A stretch of 64,000 nt of DNA, from the NCBI GenBank assembly GCA_036172665.1, contig CM069870.1, positions 20,248,001 through 20,312,000 of the forward strand, written 5' to 3'. The DNA is from Prosopocoilus inquinatus (taxonomy: Eukaryota; Arthropoda; Insecta; Coleoptera; Lucanidae). The number at the start of each line of letters is the position of its first letter. The first letter of the stretch is position 1. Positions 45,991-58,062 of the stretch are shown here, one piece after another. The notes below the pieces were generated by a model. That model was not told where the DNA came from. It did not search any database and was given only the letters and a program-made list of their open reading frames with translations. Made by a program: the position numbers and the translations under genes.

Positions 45991-46732
45991 ACCTAAGTGA
46001 CATATTCATGAAATTGTGATTATGGTATTATGATGCCATCTAGCAAAGTAAGTATATGGAAAGTTGACTCATGTAATATCGGACGAATTCGACATTTTTC
46101 ATATGGGTCTCGGGTTTACGTCACTCGTCCAAGCTGAAGCTTCATTTAAAATCATCAGAATAGTTGCGTTGTTATGGTAACAGCACCGACTGTGCATGCG
46201 CCGTGGATCCCGACCAATCAAAATCGCCACAGCCTAGTCTGACGTCACGAGAGACCGCATCGGATACCCCCACCAACGCTACCAGGCATTCGGCTTTATG
46301 CACGTAAATTCAAGCGTATGAGATAACTTTTCATATATTAACTTTGGCCATATAGCACAATTTTTTTGGTACTTTTGAATGGTCAAATCAGATTAAAGTA
46401 TCTCGAAGTTGACTGTTTCGTAATTGACTGTTTTAAAAGTTAAGTTTATTATGCTCGAAACTATGTACGAGTACAAACATGCACTTTTCGCTCTTAGGAA
46501 CCTTTTGCTCTCAGTCCTTCAAGTATAAATATATACAGTGTGTCATTCATGAGGGCAGCAGTTCAGGCTCTTGGGACGTCGTCGATAACCTTGGAAGCGT
46601 TTACGTCCTTAGTGTAGAACACCGTCGCGGCTTTGTCAAGCGGCGTCAATTCCAGAAAACATGATGAAACGTTGGGCACAGCCTCTATCTGCCTACTGAA
46701 TGCCTGAGAAAGGTTTAGACTTCTCTAACAGC
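45991..46732. other. No gene seen
   Basis: GC-richer around 46180-46300 with GACGTCA words. The 46479-46664 frame lacks a domain. Possibly part of the same element as the following direct repeats. Confidence 0.3.
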
Positions 46733-47215
46733 GAAGCAGCGAAGCGCGGACTTATATTTACTCCTAATGAGTGTAGTTCTAAGAATTCACAGCCAGAGGG
46801 CTACTTTTGACGTCACAATCCGATTAAGAGGTTTGGCACTGTTAAGAGTGAGATTGAGGTAACCACATTGTTTTGGGGGTTGAATTTTATTTTCGGTCGG
46901 GCCATCAAAAAGAGAATTTTATCCTGAAGAAAAAGATACATAATTGTTTCGGAAAAAATTAATAACTTATTTCTTTCTTCACGTATTAAGAAATAATAAA
47001 AACAGCGAAACCAAAATCTTAAAATTTTTTAAAAGGTGAGAAACGCCCCCATGTACTGTGGAACGTTCCCGAAATTATTGTAGCCGCAGGTACAGTGAAG
47101 CGCGAGCTTGTACTTGCCCCTAATGAGGGTAGTTGTTAAGGGTGAGATTGGCGTATGACCGAAATATGGAACAAAAAAAGTGCTGTTCGTGACGTCACTG
47201 GTGACGCGCCCAATT
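46733..47215 (+). repeat. Diverged direct repeat pair, about 357 bp apart
   Basis: GAAGCGCG(G/A)(A/G)CTT, CTCCTAATGAG(T/G)GTAGTT or CCCCTAATGAGGGTAGTT and GTTAAG(A/G)GTGAGATTG(A/G)(G/C)GT occur at about 46737-46865 and 47093-47150. Confidence 0.6.
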
Positions 47216-47387
47216 TAGAGTATCGGGGAGTGTAACATCAATCCTTAACTGAACCAATAAGTGCTCAGTTTTATAAATCTTGTAGTCCAACCGTAGCCAA
47301 AATAAGCCCAAATAAGCCCAGGTATACTTTTTTTAAGAGTATTACAGAAATGAATACCCTATTTGCATTCTCACTTTTGCTATTATA

Positions 47388-47435
<48 letters not shown>

Positions 47436-48142
47436 AATAAACGATTATGACACAGAAGTCTTACAGCAATTTATCCGTTGTTAACGGATTAATATTTTCG
47501 GCTAAAATCTAATGAAGTCCTTATCTGCTTTAAACCGTTGCCTGTATAGGACGAAGCCGACATACGTAAACACATTATCGGCATATATAGTAAAGCGTCC
47601 GACATGATCGCACTATTAAAGCCGTCGGCTAGATGAGAATTTCTGGCATGTATATTGCACGGTGGAGATTAATATTATCTTCTCGCCACCGGAGTCTCAC
47701 ACCCGACTTGAATTCTATCGCTTTGGTTTCACATGTTTATAAGCAGCAAGGCCACCGCATGTAATGCTAACATCACATGATACAGCTTGAAGCAATTCCC
47801 GGGAGGCTCGTTTATAAAGAACCTCTTACAGGATAGTTAATTAGTTACATAATGCAAGATCAGTTACTACATTAGAGTTTTGAATATCCCGACAATTAGA
47901 ATCTCTTTGAAATAAAGAAAAATCGTAGCGATTATCAAAACCAGTGTGTTGAGACAGGGCGGTTACAACGACCAGTGCCGAGACAGATTCTGTATAATTT
48001 GGCCTGCATTGATTAGTTTTTCTTTAAGCTTCTCAAGCTACAATTTTTCTGTTTCGCTTACCGACAGTGGTTTAAGCAAACTATATCTTATTATTTTTTT
48101 TTAGAAACTCAATATTTTTTTAAAATTATGGAAAAGAATATA
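47216..48142. other. No gene; long (TC)n tract
   Basis: Apart from the (TC)n at 47391-47433, no coding or repeat signal was recognised. Confidence 0.4.
47391..47433 (+). repeat. (TC)n microsatellite
   Basis: About 21 uninterrupted TC units. Confidence 0.97.
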
Positions 48143-49157
48143 CCGGGTGGAAAATTTCAAACCCGAACATAGCAACCTTGCATTGAGAACTACGTTAATG
48201 TAGATTACTGCTCTCCATTTAAAGATACAAAAGTGGTAATGGTATTAAATGAAAGACAAAATTAAGGCCAATGCTATCATCTTAAAATTATTCCTATTGT
48301 GTTAACGCTTTTGAAGTAGAAATTAAATTTTTTAATTTCAAATGACAAATGCAGTCGCCTTAGTATGTTAGATTTGAAGTTTGCAATTCAATAACCAGAA
48401 TTTTGTACAATAGGCTTTTTATTCAAAATAAAATTCCGTTCATCTGTGTAACATACTGACGATGAAAAACTGTTACGATTTATTTATTTGCACCTACATT
48501 GCTTCACAAAATACTTTCCTACTTTTCTTGTTAATTTCAAAACAATGTTGATGACAACTGAATTTGTGGAATTAATGTGGTTTTTATTTGTAATCTTTAC
48601 GGTTATGTGTTACTTATTCTTGAACAGTGCCAAACTTATTTAATTCTTAGTACAATTGAATTTATAACTGATTTAGTATCGAGTTATGTCGATATCGATT
48701 GCCCATGGCATTCTATCAAGTTTATTGATAGTATCAGAAACCATAGTCGGAAACGACAGTATTTTTGTATGCAATGACACAATTATCATTCTAATAAAGA
48801 AATAATTGTTATAACTTAAACAAAAAAAGTACCTACCTATTATTTGCTCTTTACAATAATTCATAATACTTTCTGACTGACGCATGACGTATAAATTATT
48901 TTCCATTAATAGAAAGTACTGAAAGTTTGCAATCTGACATAGGCGACTAAATTTTTCGTTTAAAGTTTGAAAATTTAATTTATATTCCGAAACTATTAAT
49001 ATTTAGGAATAATTTTAACGCGATAATATTGTCCATAATTTTCTCTTTTCTTTAATACCATTGCCATTTTTGTGTCTTCAAGTAGCGAGCAGCAATTCAC
49101 AGAAACATAGTTTTCAATATCAGTTTGCTATATTCGGGTTTGAAACTTTCCACCCGG
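48143..49157. mobile_element. Foldback element, 1.0 kb, long inverted arms
   Basis: Left end CCGGGTGGAAAATTTCAAAC and right end read inverted CCGGGTGGAAAGTTTCAAAC are flanked by TA. Similarity continues inward for about 240 bp on each side (TAGCAA, TGCTGCTC or CTGCTCTC, AATGGTATTAAA, TTAAAATTATTCCTA, AGTCGCCT), so the arms are 48143-48390 and 48915-49157. The 520-bp centre has two opposite frames (48577-48777, 48673-48906) without transposase motifs. Non-autonomous; TA target suggests Tc1/mariner or a related group. Confidence 0.85.
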
Positions 49158-50346
49158 TATGTATATTTTGGGATCGTCTTAAAATTAATTATCACAGCAC
49201 ACCGGGAAGGGTAATTATTTCCCTTTCTCGCGAAAAATCAGACTTGGGGAAAATTAAACAGAAATCAAAACGAGAGTAACACGTGAACTTTCCAATAAGC
49301 TAAAACCGATTTTTGCACAATTGTCAGCTAGTTACAAAACTATAATCACATGAAAATTCTCCAAGATTTTGAACAAGCAAGCTTCGTTCAGCACACTCTT
49401 AACCGCTAGATGCTAGAGGAAGCTGCCATTCTGAATTGCTTTATTTTTTTGAAGTGACATTGCTTTTTTCTTTCTCATAAAAACTGCGAGCACCGAAAGA
49501 TTTTTATCTTGTCTTATCTAGTTTAGCAGGAAATTTTAAAAGCTTACGTTTAGAACGTTAGTATCCAACAAAGAAAATCATAAGAATCTGAGTGTAAGCT
49601 GGGGTCGCAAGTCTGAATGAAAGCCTTTATAGCAAGTCTAATTGCATTTCAAAAGTCTATTATACTTCCTTGGTTAACTGTGATAAATCGAACTGTTTTC
49701 TCATCATGAGTTTTCATCTCCTGTATCTAGATGAAACTCATGAAAAGAATGCAAGTTGAAAGCTTGGAATCCAATATCAGTTCGAGGAAGAAAGCTAAAG
49801 GGAGCTTTCAATTCCAGGGCTGAGAGCGACAGTTCTGGATGAGCCCAAACTGGAAGCGAAACAGAAGTCTTCCCTGAAAGAACATGAGTGAGGAGACTGA
49901 AGAACAAAATAGCCTGGAAGGAAGTTTTCCAATTTTTTTTTTTTTAATTTTGGAAGAAAAATGTGGTGATGTGGTGATTTGAAAAACAAACCAAGTATTT
50001 AGTTGCAGAAAATAAATCATCAGAAATCTGCCCCACATTTGAAAAACAAACCAAGAATTTAGTTGCAAAAAATAAATCATCTGGCCCTCTTAAACACTGC
50101 GTCAAATACCGATTGTTTTAACTTGGTAACTTCGATTTATATCACTTATATTTACCAAATGTTATGGGACCGTGGTACCATCTACTCGTTTCCCCGATCT
50201 TGACTTCTGGTTTCAAATCGGAATTACTGCTTTCCCATAATTCCCTCAAACCGGTCTTAGTCCTCATCCTTATATTTCTTCTTTTATTATTTCATTTTCA
50301 TGTCGTCTTTTTCTCTTCTTACGATTATTATTTTTACAATTCGGCG
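49158..50346. other. No gene; short tandem repeat inside
   Basis: Leu/Phe-rich minus frames at 49704-50080 have no family signature. A 60-bp two-copy repeat lies at 49981-50080. Confidence 0.35.
49981..50080 (+). repeat. Two-copy repeat, 60-bp spacing
   Basis: GAAAAACAAACCAAG(T/A)ATTT followed by AGTTGCA(G/A)AAAATAAATCAT occurs at 49981 and 50041. Confidence 0.9.
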
Positions 50347-50575
50347 CACTTCATTTAATTAAGATACTTTATTAAATTAGAACTGTCAGAACATGACTCA
50401 TTGGAAAACACAAATGTGTAACAGAAGACATAATTAAGGGGCTACTGATTCCTGCAGCCAAACCTTGGCCTACATTCGAATGTCGATTACCTAATAACTA
50501 CTGCCAGTAAAATAAAATGAGTCGTCAGGATTTTTCAAAATCAACGCCTAATGCAAAGCCCACGCAGTACTTCGC
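50347..50575 (+). repeat. Dispersed repeat family C, copy 3
   Basis: Direct-orientation partner of 8446-8810, with a deletion of about 120 bp after the ATGACTCATTGGA block. Confidence 0.8.
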
Positions 50576-51051
50576 TTTTCTGATCAGAAATTCAGTTCCG
50601 AAGGTGTGCTCACGTTTGACACGCGTCTCAATCTGCCTCATCGTTAAGTTTTCAAAGTTCTAAATTTTATTTTGTTCGTTTCAATCTTGCTCGATATGAA
50701 GTTTTCAAAATTGTATTTTTTTTCAATCTGTCAATTTTCCTAAATTATTTAATTTAAATAAAGTGTACTTAAGAAGCATCCACGATCGGCGAGAGTGAAT
50801 TTAAATAAAACAATCATTGTTGCACAAAATTGCTTTTAACAAAGGTTCTTAGAAATAAACTGATTTTTGTTGATCTTCCCTTCTTTGTTTCATATACTGG
50901 TTTTCAATTTTATATTACTTGTTAATATTCTTGAACATTTTTCTCAGCTAGATGATATAATTAATTAAGTAAAAGTTTTGAAACACAGCTATATTATTTA
51001 TTTTTTTGTTTGATTGAATTTAAACGCCGACAATTCAGTCTACGTACGTCA
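50576..51051. other. A/T-rich spacer
   Basis: Nothing recognised before the palindrome. Confidence 0.35.
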
Positions 51052-51081
51052 GTCACTCAGTGTAGTGCTACACTGAGTGAC
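51052..51081. repeat. Perfect 14-bp inverted repeat with 2-nt loop
   Basis: GTCACTCAGTGTAG and CTACACTGAGTGAC flank TG. It is preceded by TACGTACGT. No open frame or known motif overlaps. Confidence 0.9.
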
Positions 51082-51114
51082 ACCATGTAAATAAAATTTA
51101 AGATTTTTTTATTA

Positions 51115-51885
51115 ATAATTGTAATGACTTTCGCCAAACGTAACGTATTATTTTAATTTTTTTACGTATTTAATGCATGTTTGCATATAACGCAGATATA
51201 CCGGCACATGTATGTGCATTTTATTTAATGTTAACTGGAATAAATTAAGCTGCTATATATTTAAGTCTGATAGAGTACCGATTCACGTTTTGTAAAGTTT
51301 AATGTAGATAGTTAATGAAGTTTATTTAAGAGATTAACGGTGGGTTTCACAAAAGATTTGTTAATCGATGATTAACTTAATTCTCTGATTAAGACATGTC
51401 ATTGAACGAACTTAACAATAGATTGGAAAGAATCAATTATATTATTTCACCCAACCAATAATAACAGGCTTTAATTACGCTGTTAAATTAATCAATGATT
51501 AAATAATTTCTGTTAAACTGAAATAAGGCACTTATCTTCAACGCCGCGTACGTACGTGTGATTTGTCAGAGTCAGGCCTGTTTTGAAGTTGTCTTTTGTA
51601 CTGTCATATTGTTTATCTTTTGTTTTAATATAAGTTTTAAGAACGATCTGTGGTTTTGTTGCGACGAACAATTATTTTGGATGCAAGAGTGGATTATTTT
51701 CCTGGTAATTTTTCTAAATTTTGGGGCACGCTGCGATCCTGTAGAAATCAGTCAAGGTCACTCCTCCTGGTGCCCTTGAACTTGGACCTCGCTCGTCGCC
51801 TTCTGAGAACTAGCTCGGGACAGCTGATTGTCTTCTTCAGCGTTAATTTGCTACGATTTTTTGTTAATTAGGAGATAAAGTAAAT
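51115..51885 (+). repeat. Dispersed repeat family F, copy 2
   Basis: Partner of 45400-45990; the 3' 240 bp align well and the 5' part weakly. It is interrupted at about 51339-51525 by an imperfect inverted-repeat segment absent from copy 1. The two overlapping 73-codon frames here are not conserved in copy 1. Confidence 0.7.
51339..51525. mobile_element. Possible small inverted-repeat insertion
   Basis: Left end GGTTTCACAAAAGATTTGTT with AATCGATGATTAACTTAA resembles the right end read inverted (TTTCAGTTTAACAGAAATTA, then AATCATTGATTAATTTAA). The segment is absent from family F copy 1. Similarity is imperfect and the target duplication unclear. Confidence 0.4.
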
Positions 51886-53389
51886 TCATTCAGTTAGCAG
51901 CAATTCTGCAAAGTTTAAACTTCTTGTGCTATGCGGAATGTGAGCGAGTGTAAACTGGTTGACCAACTGACGCGTTTAATGGATGCTGATGCCGCATAAT
52001 TTTGTAATGCACGTAACTGGCAATAATTTCGAAATGACTTACGCCCCGTGTTGAGTAGTTTAATTTGTAATATCGTGAGTGGAAAATGTTATCTTGCTTG
52101 CAATAAAACAGAAAATAACAAATGCTATTACTACAGGTATGTTATTCTAACTGTAAGAAAACGTATTTGAAGAAAGAAAAAGCTAACTACTGTAAATTTG
52201 CATATATGAAATAGTTTAAGGTCACGATATTCAATGTAAATGAATTCCGAATTCAAATATTTGATTTTCCGAATGGGCGGCGCCGTTTAAGTTTCAAAGT
52301 TTGTTAAGAGACCACGACTACAACATACATAGAAGGAAATGAAAGAAGTATTTCTGCAAGCTCAAATCTTCTAACGCCAACCGAGAGGAATACATATTTG
52401 CATTATTCGAAAATCTTCAACTCGCCTTGTCCGTGACGGATCTAAACAGATATTGACAATGTCCAGTTGTATAAGCAGTTCGAAGAGCTTTGAGGAACAT
52501 CCACCGATAATTACATTTCGAGGCGGCGACACCGTCAGTTAATTAAATTCCTCAGGCGATGATTCGAAACAGTCGCATAAACCGAATTAATCGACAAAAC
52601 AGACGCCCGTCGCAATAAAATCTGCAATAATAATAATCTGCAATTTGGCAATTTAATCGGGCGAGTATCCTCATAATATACCACGTTAAATTCTTAATTA
52701 AATCAAAATTTATACCCTCTAATTAATTAATTATTATTGGCTTAACGGTTACTACATGCATATAAGTTTAATTAATCATTTTACTTCCTCGCTGAATGTA
52801 CTGAACCTATATATGTATGTAAAAAGATAGATTCACGTAGATAGGTTCAGAAAATAAAATATCGCCGATTGTCTCGAGGAGAGACCTTCGAATTAAATGA
52901 GATTTTTCTCCTTTTGTCTTTCTTCACTTCGTGTTTTTTCAGTAATTTTAAATCGCACAAAAGGACCGCGTGCGCGATGGTGTGGGGGAGGAGGGGGGTA
53001 ATAAACTAACAAACCTCAAAATTAAAGAAGCCGTTCGTTCGAACTGGGTCAATGCCGGGCATCGCGTTTTCGGAATTATAAATTAAATTTGCACAGGAAG
53101 TTTAAAATTCAAACTTTTTTAAACGAGAGAAAAATTATTATTCGGGAGACGTTCCGCTAAAAACGAATTAAAAAAAAGATTTTATATTTAAATTTTAAAA
53201 AAAGACTCACAAGGACAACCATTCTCGTAATGTACAAGAAAAAAGTAAGTGTAGTATATATATATGTAAAGTTTCGGATATTCAGTACACAAAGATGCAA
53301 TGTTTTTATAAAAATTATGTTGCGATTAAATAATATTTATAATTTATTAAAACGCCCAGGTGAGAGTAGCGAAATTTGAATATCCTAGA
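51886..53389. other. No gene; possible conserved non-coding stretch
   Basis: From 52480 to 52790 unique sequence with CpGs and many TAATTA/TTAATTAA cores. A G-rich run lies at 52981-53000. Regulatory role is only a guess. Confidence 0.25.
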
Positions 53390-53560
53390 ATTTTGTATGC
53401 GGCGGACAGCTCGCGTCCGCAAAAAAAATTAAATTGAACGTACGGAAGCTGGCCTTATTATTGCACCTAATTTATGCATTCAATTAAGGATAATTGTTTC
53501 ATAGCAAATGCAACATCCGATATTTCCCACTTGTGGGAAGGGAAAAGTGCTTAAGTAGAG
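53390..53560 (+). repeat. Duplicated segment, copy 1
   Basis: Aligns with 55535-55695: TTTATGCA(T/C)TCAATTAAGGAT, CAAATGCAACATCCG and GCATGCGG-type start. No transposon ends are apparent. Confidence 0.7.
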
Positions 53561-53614
53561 CAGGACCGTACAAAAAGTCGATCTTTTCGGATTCCTTGAG
53601 TAAAATCTCTAGAC

Positions 53615-53650
53615 CAGGCGCCGGCAAACTTTTTTGGCTGTGAGCCAAAA
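53615..53650 (+). mobile_element. Isolated hAT-like terminus
   Basis: CAGGCGCCGGCAAACTTTTT then TGGCTGTGAGCCA resembles hAT ends such as 31586. No matching inverted end was found within 1 kb, so it is a fragment at best. Confidence 0.4.
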
Positions 53651-53984
53651 TGTGACTATTAAGAAAATGGTTCGGGTCAATGGGTCATTTTCAAACTGTC
53701 TGTCGGGGCAACGTCACCATTCCGGCTTGGCTCATTTCTCTGCAACTTTGTAATTAAACCAAAATATTAATTGTATTATTTAAAGATTTATACTTTCTCA
53801 AAGAGTTAATGTTTTATAATTTATTTTTATATATTACACTTCATTTGAGGAACTCAAGTGGGTCACTTGAAAGTTTCAAATTTATTTTTTTTATTTTTCA
53901 AACAGTTTCCTCACTTTTAGTTTAATTTCGCGAGTGAAGATACAACTCTTCTCGGTATGTTGATTTAAAAATTTTTAAAATATA

Positions 53985-54110
53985 TAAAACAGCGACACCC
54001 CACATCGCTTTTTGACCTAAAATTGCACAAGGCTTGAAAAATTGAAGCCGGTTTGCTTACATAATAAGCCACCCTACGCAAAGCGGGTATACAACAAAAT
54101 TTTTTAGTTA
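53985..54110 (+). repeat. Repeat family E without hammerhead insert
   Basis: Matches 26970-27090 and then joins CAACAAAATTTTTTA directly, lacking the inverted arms and hammerhead of the 27-kb copy. Confidence 0.65.
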
Positions 54111-55534
54111 AAATTTTTTAATTTAATCCGGTTTTAGTAAAAAAAAAAACTTCGCAATAAAATTAATAATTTCTTTATTGTAATTGTAAGGTTCACATTC
54201 TGCTAATATATTTTTACATTATTTTTTTTCTTAATTGTATTGTAGTTTTGTTAATATATTATTATATTTAAAAATTTGAGAATATTCCACTTTGAAGTTC
54301 ATGGAAAGTGAAAACAGGGAGAGAGAGAGAGAAGAAAGGGCGCAGCATTTTCGACAATTCTGAAAATACAGGTAAAACGCTATTCGAGCAACCGTGGGAA
54401 ACAAATTGGAAAATGGATTTCTAGCTTTTTATCGAAAACCACAAACGCTAGGAACAAAGAAAATCGAGATCAAACTTTGTACGGACTGTTAAAGGAATTG
54501 GAGACCACAAAGTAAGAAAAAGTGAGTTTCTAACCCCCGTTTGCACGTTTTCACATAGAGATCGGAATCGCATATTTTTGCAAGAAAACAAAAACAATTG
54601 TTATCTGAAAATGTTGTATTTTATTTCACATCGTGAAATCTTGCAATTTTTTCTTAATTTATTCAGGCAGTTTTTTTGCGATTTGTGGAGGGAAGGAGAA
54701 AGTCTTTCCTAGGGTGGATCGATTAATCATTAAATAATCAAAGCGTCGCCGAAACATTCCCAAATGAAAATTTTAGTATGCGTAAAAATAGAAGAAGAAG
54801 AAAAAGATAGGAGAAGACCTATTCGATACGAACACAGCAACTACAAAAGGTTTTAAGAAGTGTACAGAATTTTCCTCCTCCTCTCTCCTCTTTTTAGTTT
54901 GTAAATTCATTATTGTAATCTATTTCAATTTGTGTTCACGATAAAAAAATTTAATTATATTTATATCTCTCTTTTCTATTATAATCCTGACCACACCTAT
55001 TACCTATCTTTTGATCTGGATTTTTCTGTACAGAAAGAATTAAAGATTTAAAAAAAAACGATACCAGTCAAAATTCGAATAGATTTGGAACGAACAAGCA
55101 ACAATTTAATTCTTATAAGAACGAATGCTTTAAGTTATATCATAAAAACCATAATTCAAGTGTATTTGTAAAGCCGACCGTAGAAAGCAGCAAAGGAAAA
55201 ATGTGAAAAAAATCAATTGAAACGAGAATCACCGCGACGTCTAGCGAGGAACAGATTCTGAACATAGACCGGCGCGCCGTGAAAGTCAAAGTTACAAAAA
55301 CTTAAAATATTACAGCCGTAACGCCCAGTAGCGAATTGTTTTTAAATAGGGGGCAGTCGCAAAAAGAAATAGCTCCAGACATGACTTCTGAAAAATTGTC
55401 TTACTCTTCATCATGAATTTCCTACATTTTCTTTTTCTCTTCAATTATTCAGTCAATTTTTCTGACTTCCAAGGAAAATCAATCTTGAATTGTTTGAAAA
55501 TTAAAAATTAATCATAATTTTTATCATAATTTTT
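54111..55534. other. A/T-rich sequence, no gene seen
   Basis: Purine-rich tracts including GAGAGAGAGAGAGA (54320) and AGAAGAAGAAGAAA. No frame over 60 codons and no repeat match recognised. Confidence 0.4.
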
Positions 55535-55695
55535 GCATGCGGTACGCAACGAGCGACTGGAAGATTAAGGCCGAGCTTACGGCTGCCGCAATATTGGCCG
55601 TAATTTATGCACTCAATTAAGGATACTTTTGCACATCAAATGCAACATCCGGTAGTCTCTGCTTATACGAACCCAAACGGAAAGAAGTGCATAAA
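55535..55695 (+). repeat. Duplicated segment, copy 2
   Basis: Partner of 53390-53560, 2.1 kb away, same orientation. Confidence 0.7.
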
Positions 55696-56345
55696 AGTTC
55701 CAGCAGGAGAAGAAATGCGATCATTCTTGTGCAGTGTCTCTTTTATATTTGAAAACTTTTCAATTAGTCAGTTACCTCATTGTCTACACACATAGCTTTA
55801 ATTCTCGTATGAAACATTTCTTTTTTCTTTTTTTAATGAACGTTCACAACTGCGCAAATTGCAACATATTACCAAACACTCTATTTTCCTCTTTGTGACG
55901 ACGCAGACGGACCGTCGAGCAATTTTCCCGCTTGTACCTTTGTCCTCAACACAATATTAAAACAAACAAGCGAAGGGATTCGGTCTCCGTGATAAATATG
56001 TTTTAATGTTTCGGTGTACACAGTTCCGGGGCCTGACGCCCTCTCTCGTAATAATTCCGGACGGATTGTCCTGGAAGGCGTTCGGTAATTAGAAGGGACT
56101 AACGGGAATAATCAGGCCGTGGATGTTGACGCATTACCATTTCAGCAATATGAAGTTGTACGCACAACTTATTAGGACGGCGGCAGCCGACTTTAATTGC
56201 TTGTACTTATGTATGTGTCCCTCGTTATCCTTTCGCTTTGGCGGGGGCCTACTTGAATGGTCAATTATGCAGATGGATTTAAATATTTGGCGTAATAAAT
56301 CTTTCTAATTCATCATAACAAAATGATTTAGACGAAAACTAGAAA
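55696..56345. other. No gene seen
   Basis: Unique sequence; CpG-richer from 55890 to 56250 and without repeats. Short frames only. Confidence 0.3.
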
Positions 56346-56910
56346 AAAAGTGTGCGTTAACTATGTAAGTAACTAGTTGTTATTACTGTATCCTGCATGC
56401 CTTCTAATAACGTTATTTTAAATACAGCGCAAGGTTTTTTTTTGGTGGAGTCTCAGCTTCGTAACGTTCATACTTAAGGAGATTCTACTTTTTACTAAAC
56501 ACAATAAAGCATAAAGCAATATGAATAATTCACATCGAATATATGAACAAAGAAAATCTAAGAGCCAAAGAACTGTCCGAGGTCCTCGAGTAGGTAATTC
56601 TGTGTTAGCTATGCAAGTAACTGGTTGTTATTACTGTATCCCGCATGCCCCGTAATAACGTTACTTTAAATACAGCGTAAGGTATTTTTTTTTAGTTGAA
56701 CGTCGACTTCGTAACGTTAATACCTAAGGTCATGGAGATTTTCTTTTTTACTAAATATAAATAAAGCAATGTGAATAATTCACATCGAATATACGAACGG
56801 GGAAAATCTAAGAGGCAAAGAATGGCCCGGGGTCCTCGAGTAACTAATTTTGTTGTAGCTGCGCAACTAACTGATTGTTATTACCGTGTCCCGCATGCCC
56901 ATAAAATCGT
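56346..56910 (+). repeat. Tandem repeat, about 248-bp unit, 2.3 copies
   Basis: TTGTTATTAC(T/C)GT(A/G)TCC(T/C)GCATGCC recurs at about 56377, 56625 and 56874; GTCCTCGAGTA at 56581 and 56832; TAATTCACATCGAATATA at 56525 and 56774. The frame at 56771-56986 lies within it and is not supported as coding. Confidence 0.9.
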
Positions 56911-57492
56911 AACAAAACTAAACCAAAGCAGATTCCGAGTACAAAAGCTGTCGATTTTTTTCTCTGGCTTAAATAATTCCTTATAATTTTTTTTTCTTAA
57001 CAATAAATAAAAGATTCCTTTCAGACCCCCGCCCACGCAGCGTCAGAGAGCCCGTTGAACTGTTGAAATAAAGAACCCCGAAGAAGAACGAAATAAAGTC
57101 AGGCCGCCGAAGGTTCATTATTTATGAAGCTGTCTTTTGTAGCTGAAACTTTATACGATCGAATTCCTCTTAAGGTAAGGAGCTTTGACACACTGCGCCG
57201 AAAATAGTTTCGTTGGTGGCCGATCCGAAGTAGGTAAGTCATTGTGAGTGCGTTCAACTTTCCGGGCGAAACTTTAATAAGGATTACAGGAACCTGTGGG
57301 TCGAGTGAGTGCTTCACGTTACAAGCTATTTTGAAAAGAGCTTTAGAGGGTTACATTCCATGTACAGAATCTGAGTCATTTCTGATATTATAATCACTTA
57401 TTAAAAAAAATATATATGTAAAAAAATATAAATATATATAAAAATATACATATGTAAAATATATAAAAGATATATTAAAAAAAATATATATA
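56911..57492. other. No gene; A/T tract before foldback element
   Basis: A dense (TA)n-like tract at 57405-57492 forms the target region of the following element. Confidence 0.4.
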
Positions 57493-58062
57493 CAGGGTGC
57501 TGCGTTTTGAAACGTAACATGGGAAATTCTATGTTAATTTAAAGGTGCTCTAATATTGGCTCCCCTAATTATTTTACAACAAACTTCAATTCAGGTTTTT
57601 TAAAGTGCTCTTCAAGATGAATCTGTCTGTGAAATTTGGGAATTTTCATTCGCCCAGTTTCGAGATATTTGAAAAAGATCAGTGACGGAATTCTATTTGT
57701 ACCAAACTATCAGCACATCCTTGATCAATGGTAGGGAAAACTGGACAGATAATTAATAAATCTAATCATTTTTGAAAAAACAATTGATAGAAAAAACTTT
57801 TCCAGTAATTTATTTAAACATTTACTGATCGAGGTCGTGCTGATAGTTTGGTACAAATTGAATTTCGTTACTGAATCTTTTTTTAATATCTTAAAGCTCA
57901 GCGTACGAAAAATCCTCAAACTTCACAAACAGATTCATCTTGAAGAGTACTTTAAGAAACCTAAATGGAATTTTGTTGTAAAATAATTAGGGAAGCTAAT
58001 ATTCGAGCACCTTTCAATTAACATGGAATTTCCTATGTTGCGTTTCAAAATGCAGCACCCTA
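57493..58062. mobile_element. Foldback element, 570 bp, arms of about 240 bp
   Basis: Left end CAGGGTGCTGCGTTTTGAAA and right end read inverted TAGGGTGCTGCATTTTGAAA lie inside TA. Arms (57493-57737 and about 57825-58062) align almost fully, including TCTTCAAGATGAATCTGT and GTACCAAACTATCAGCAC, around a loop of about 90 bp. The minus frame 57725-57919 spans the loop and is not coding. The CAGGGTG start and TA target resemble the element ends at 263 and 34025. Confidence 0.9.
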
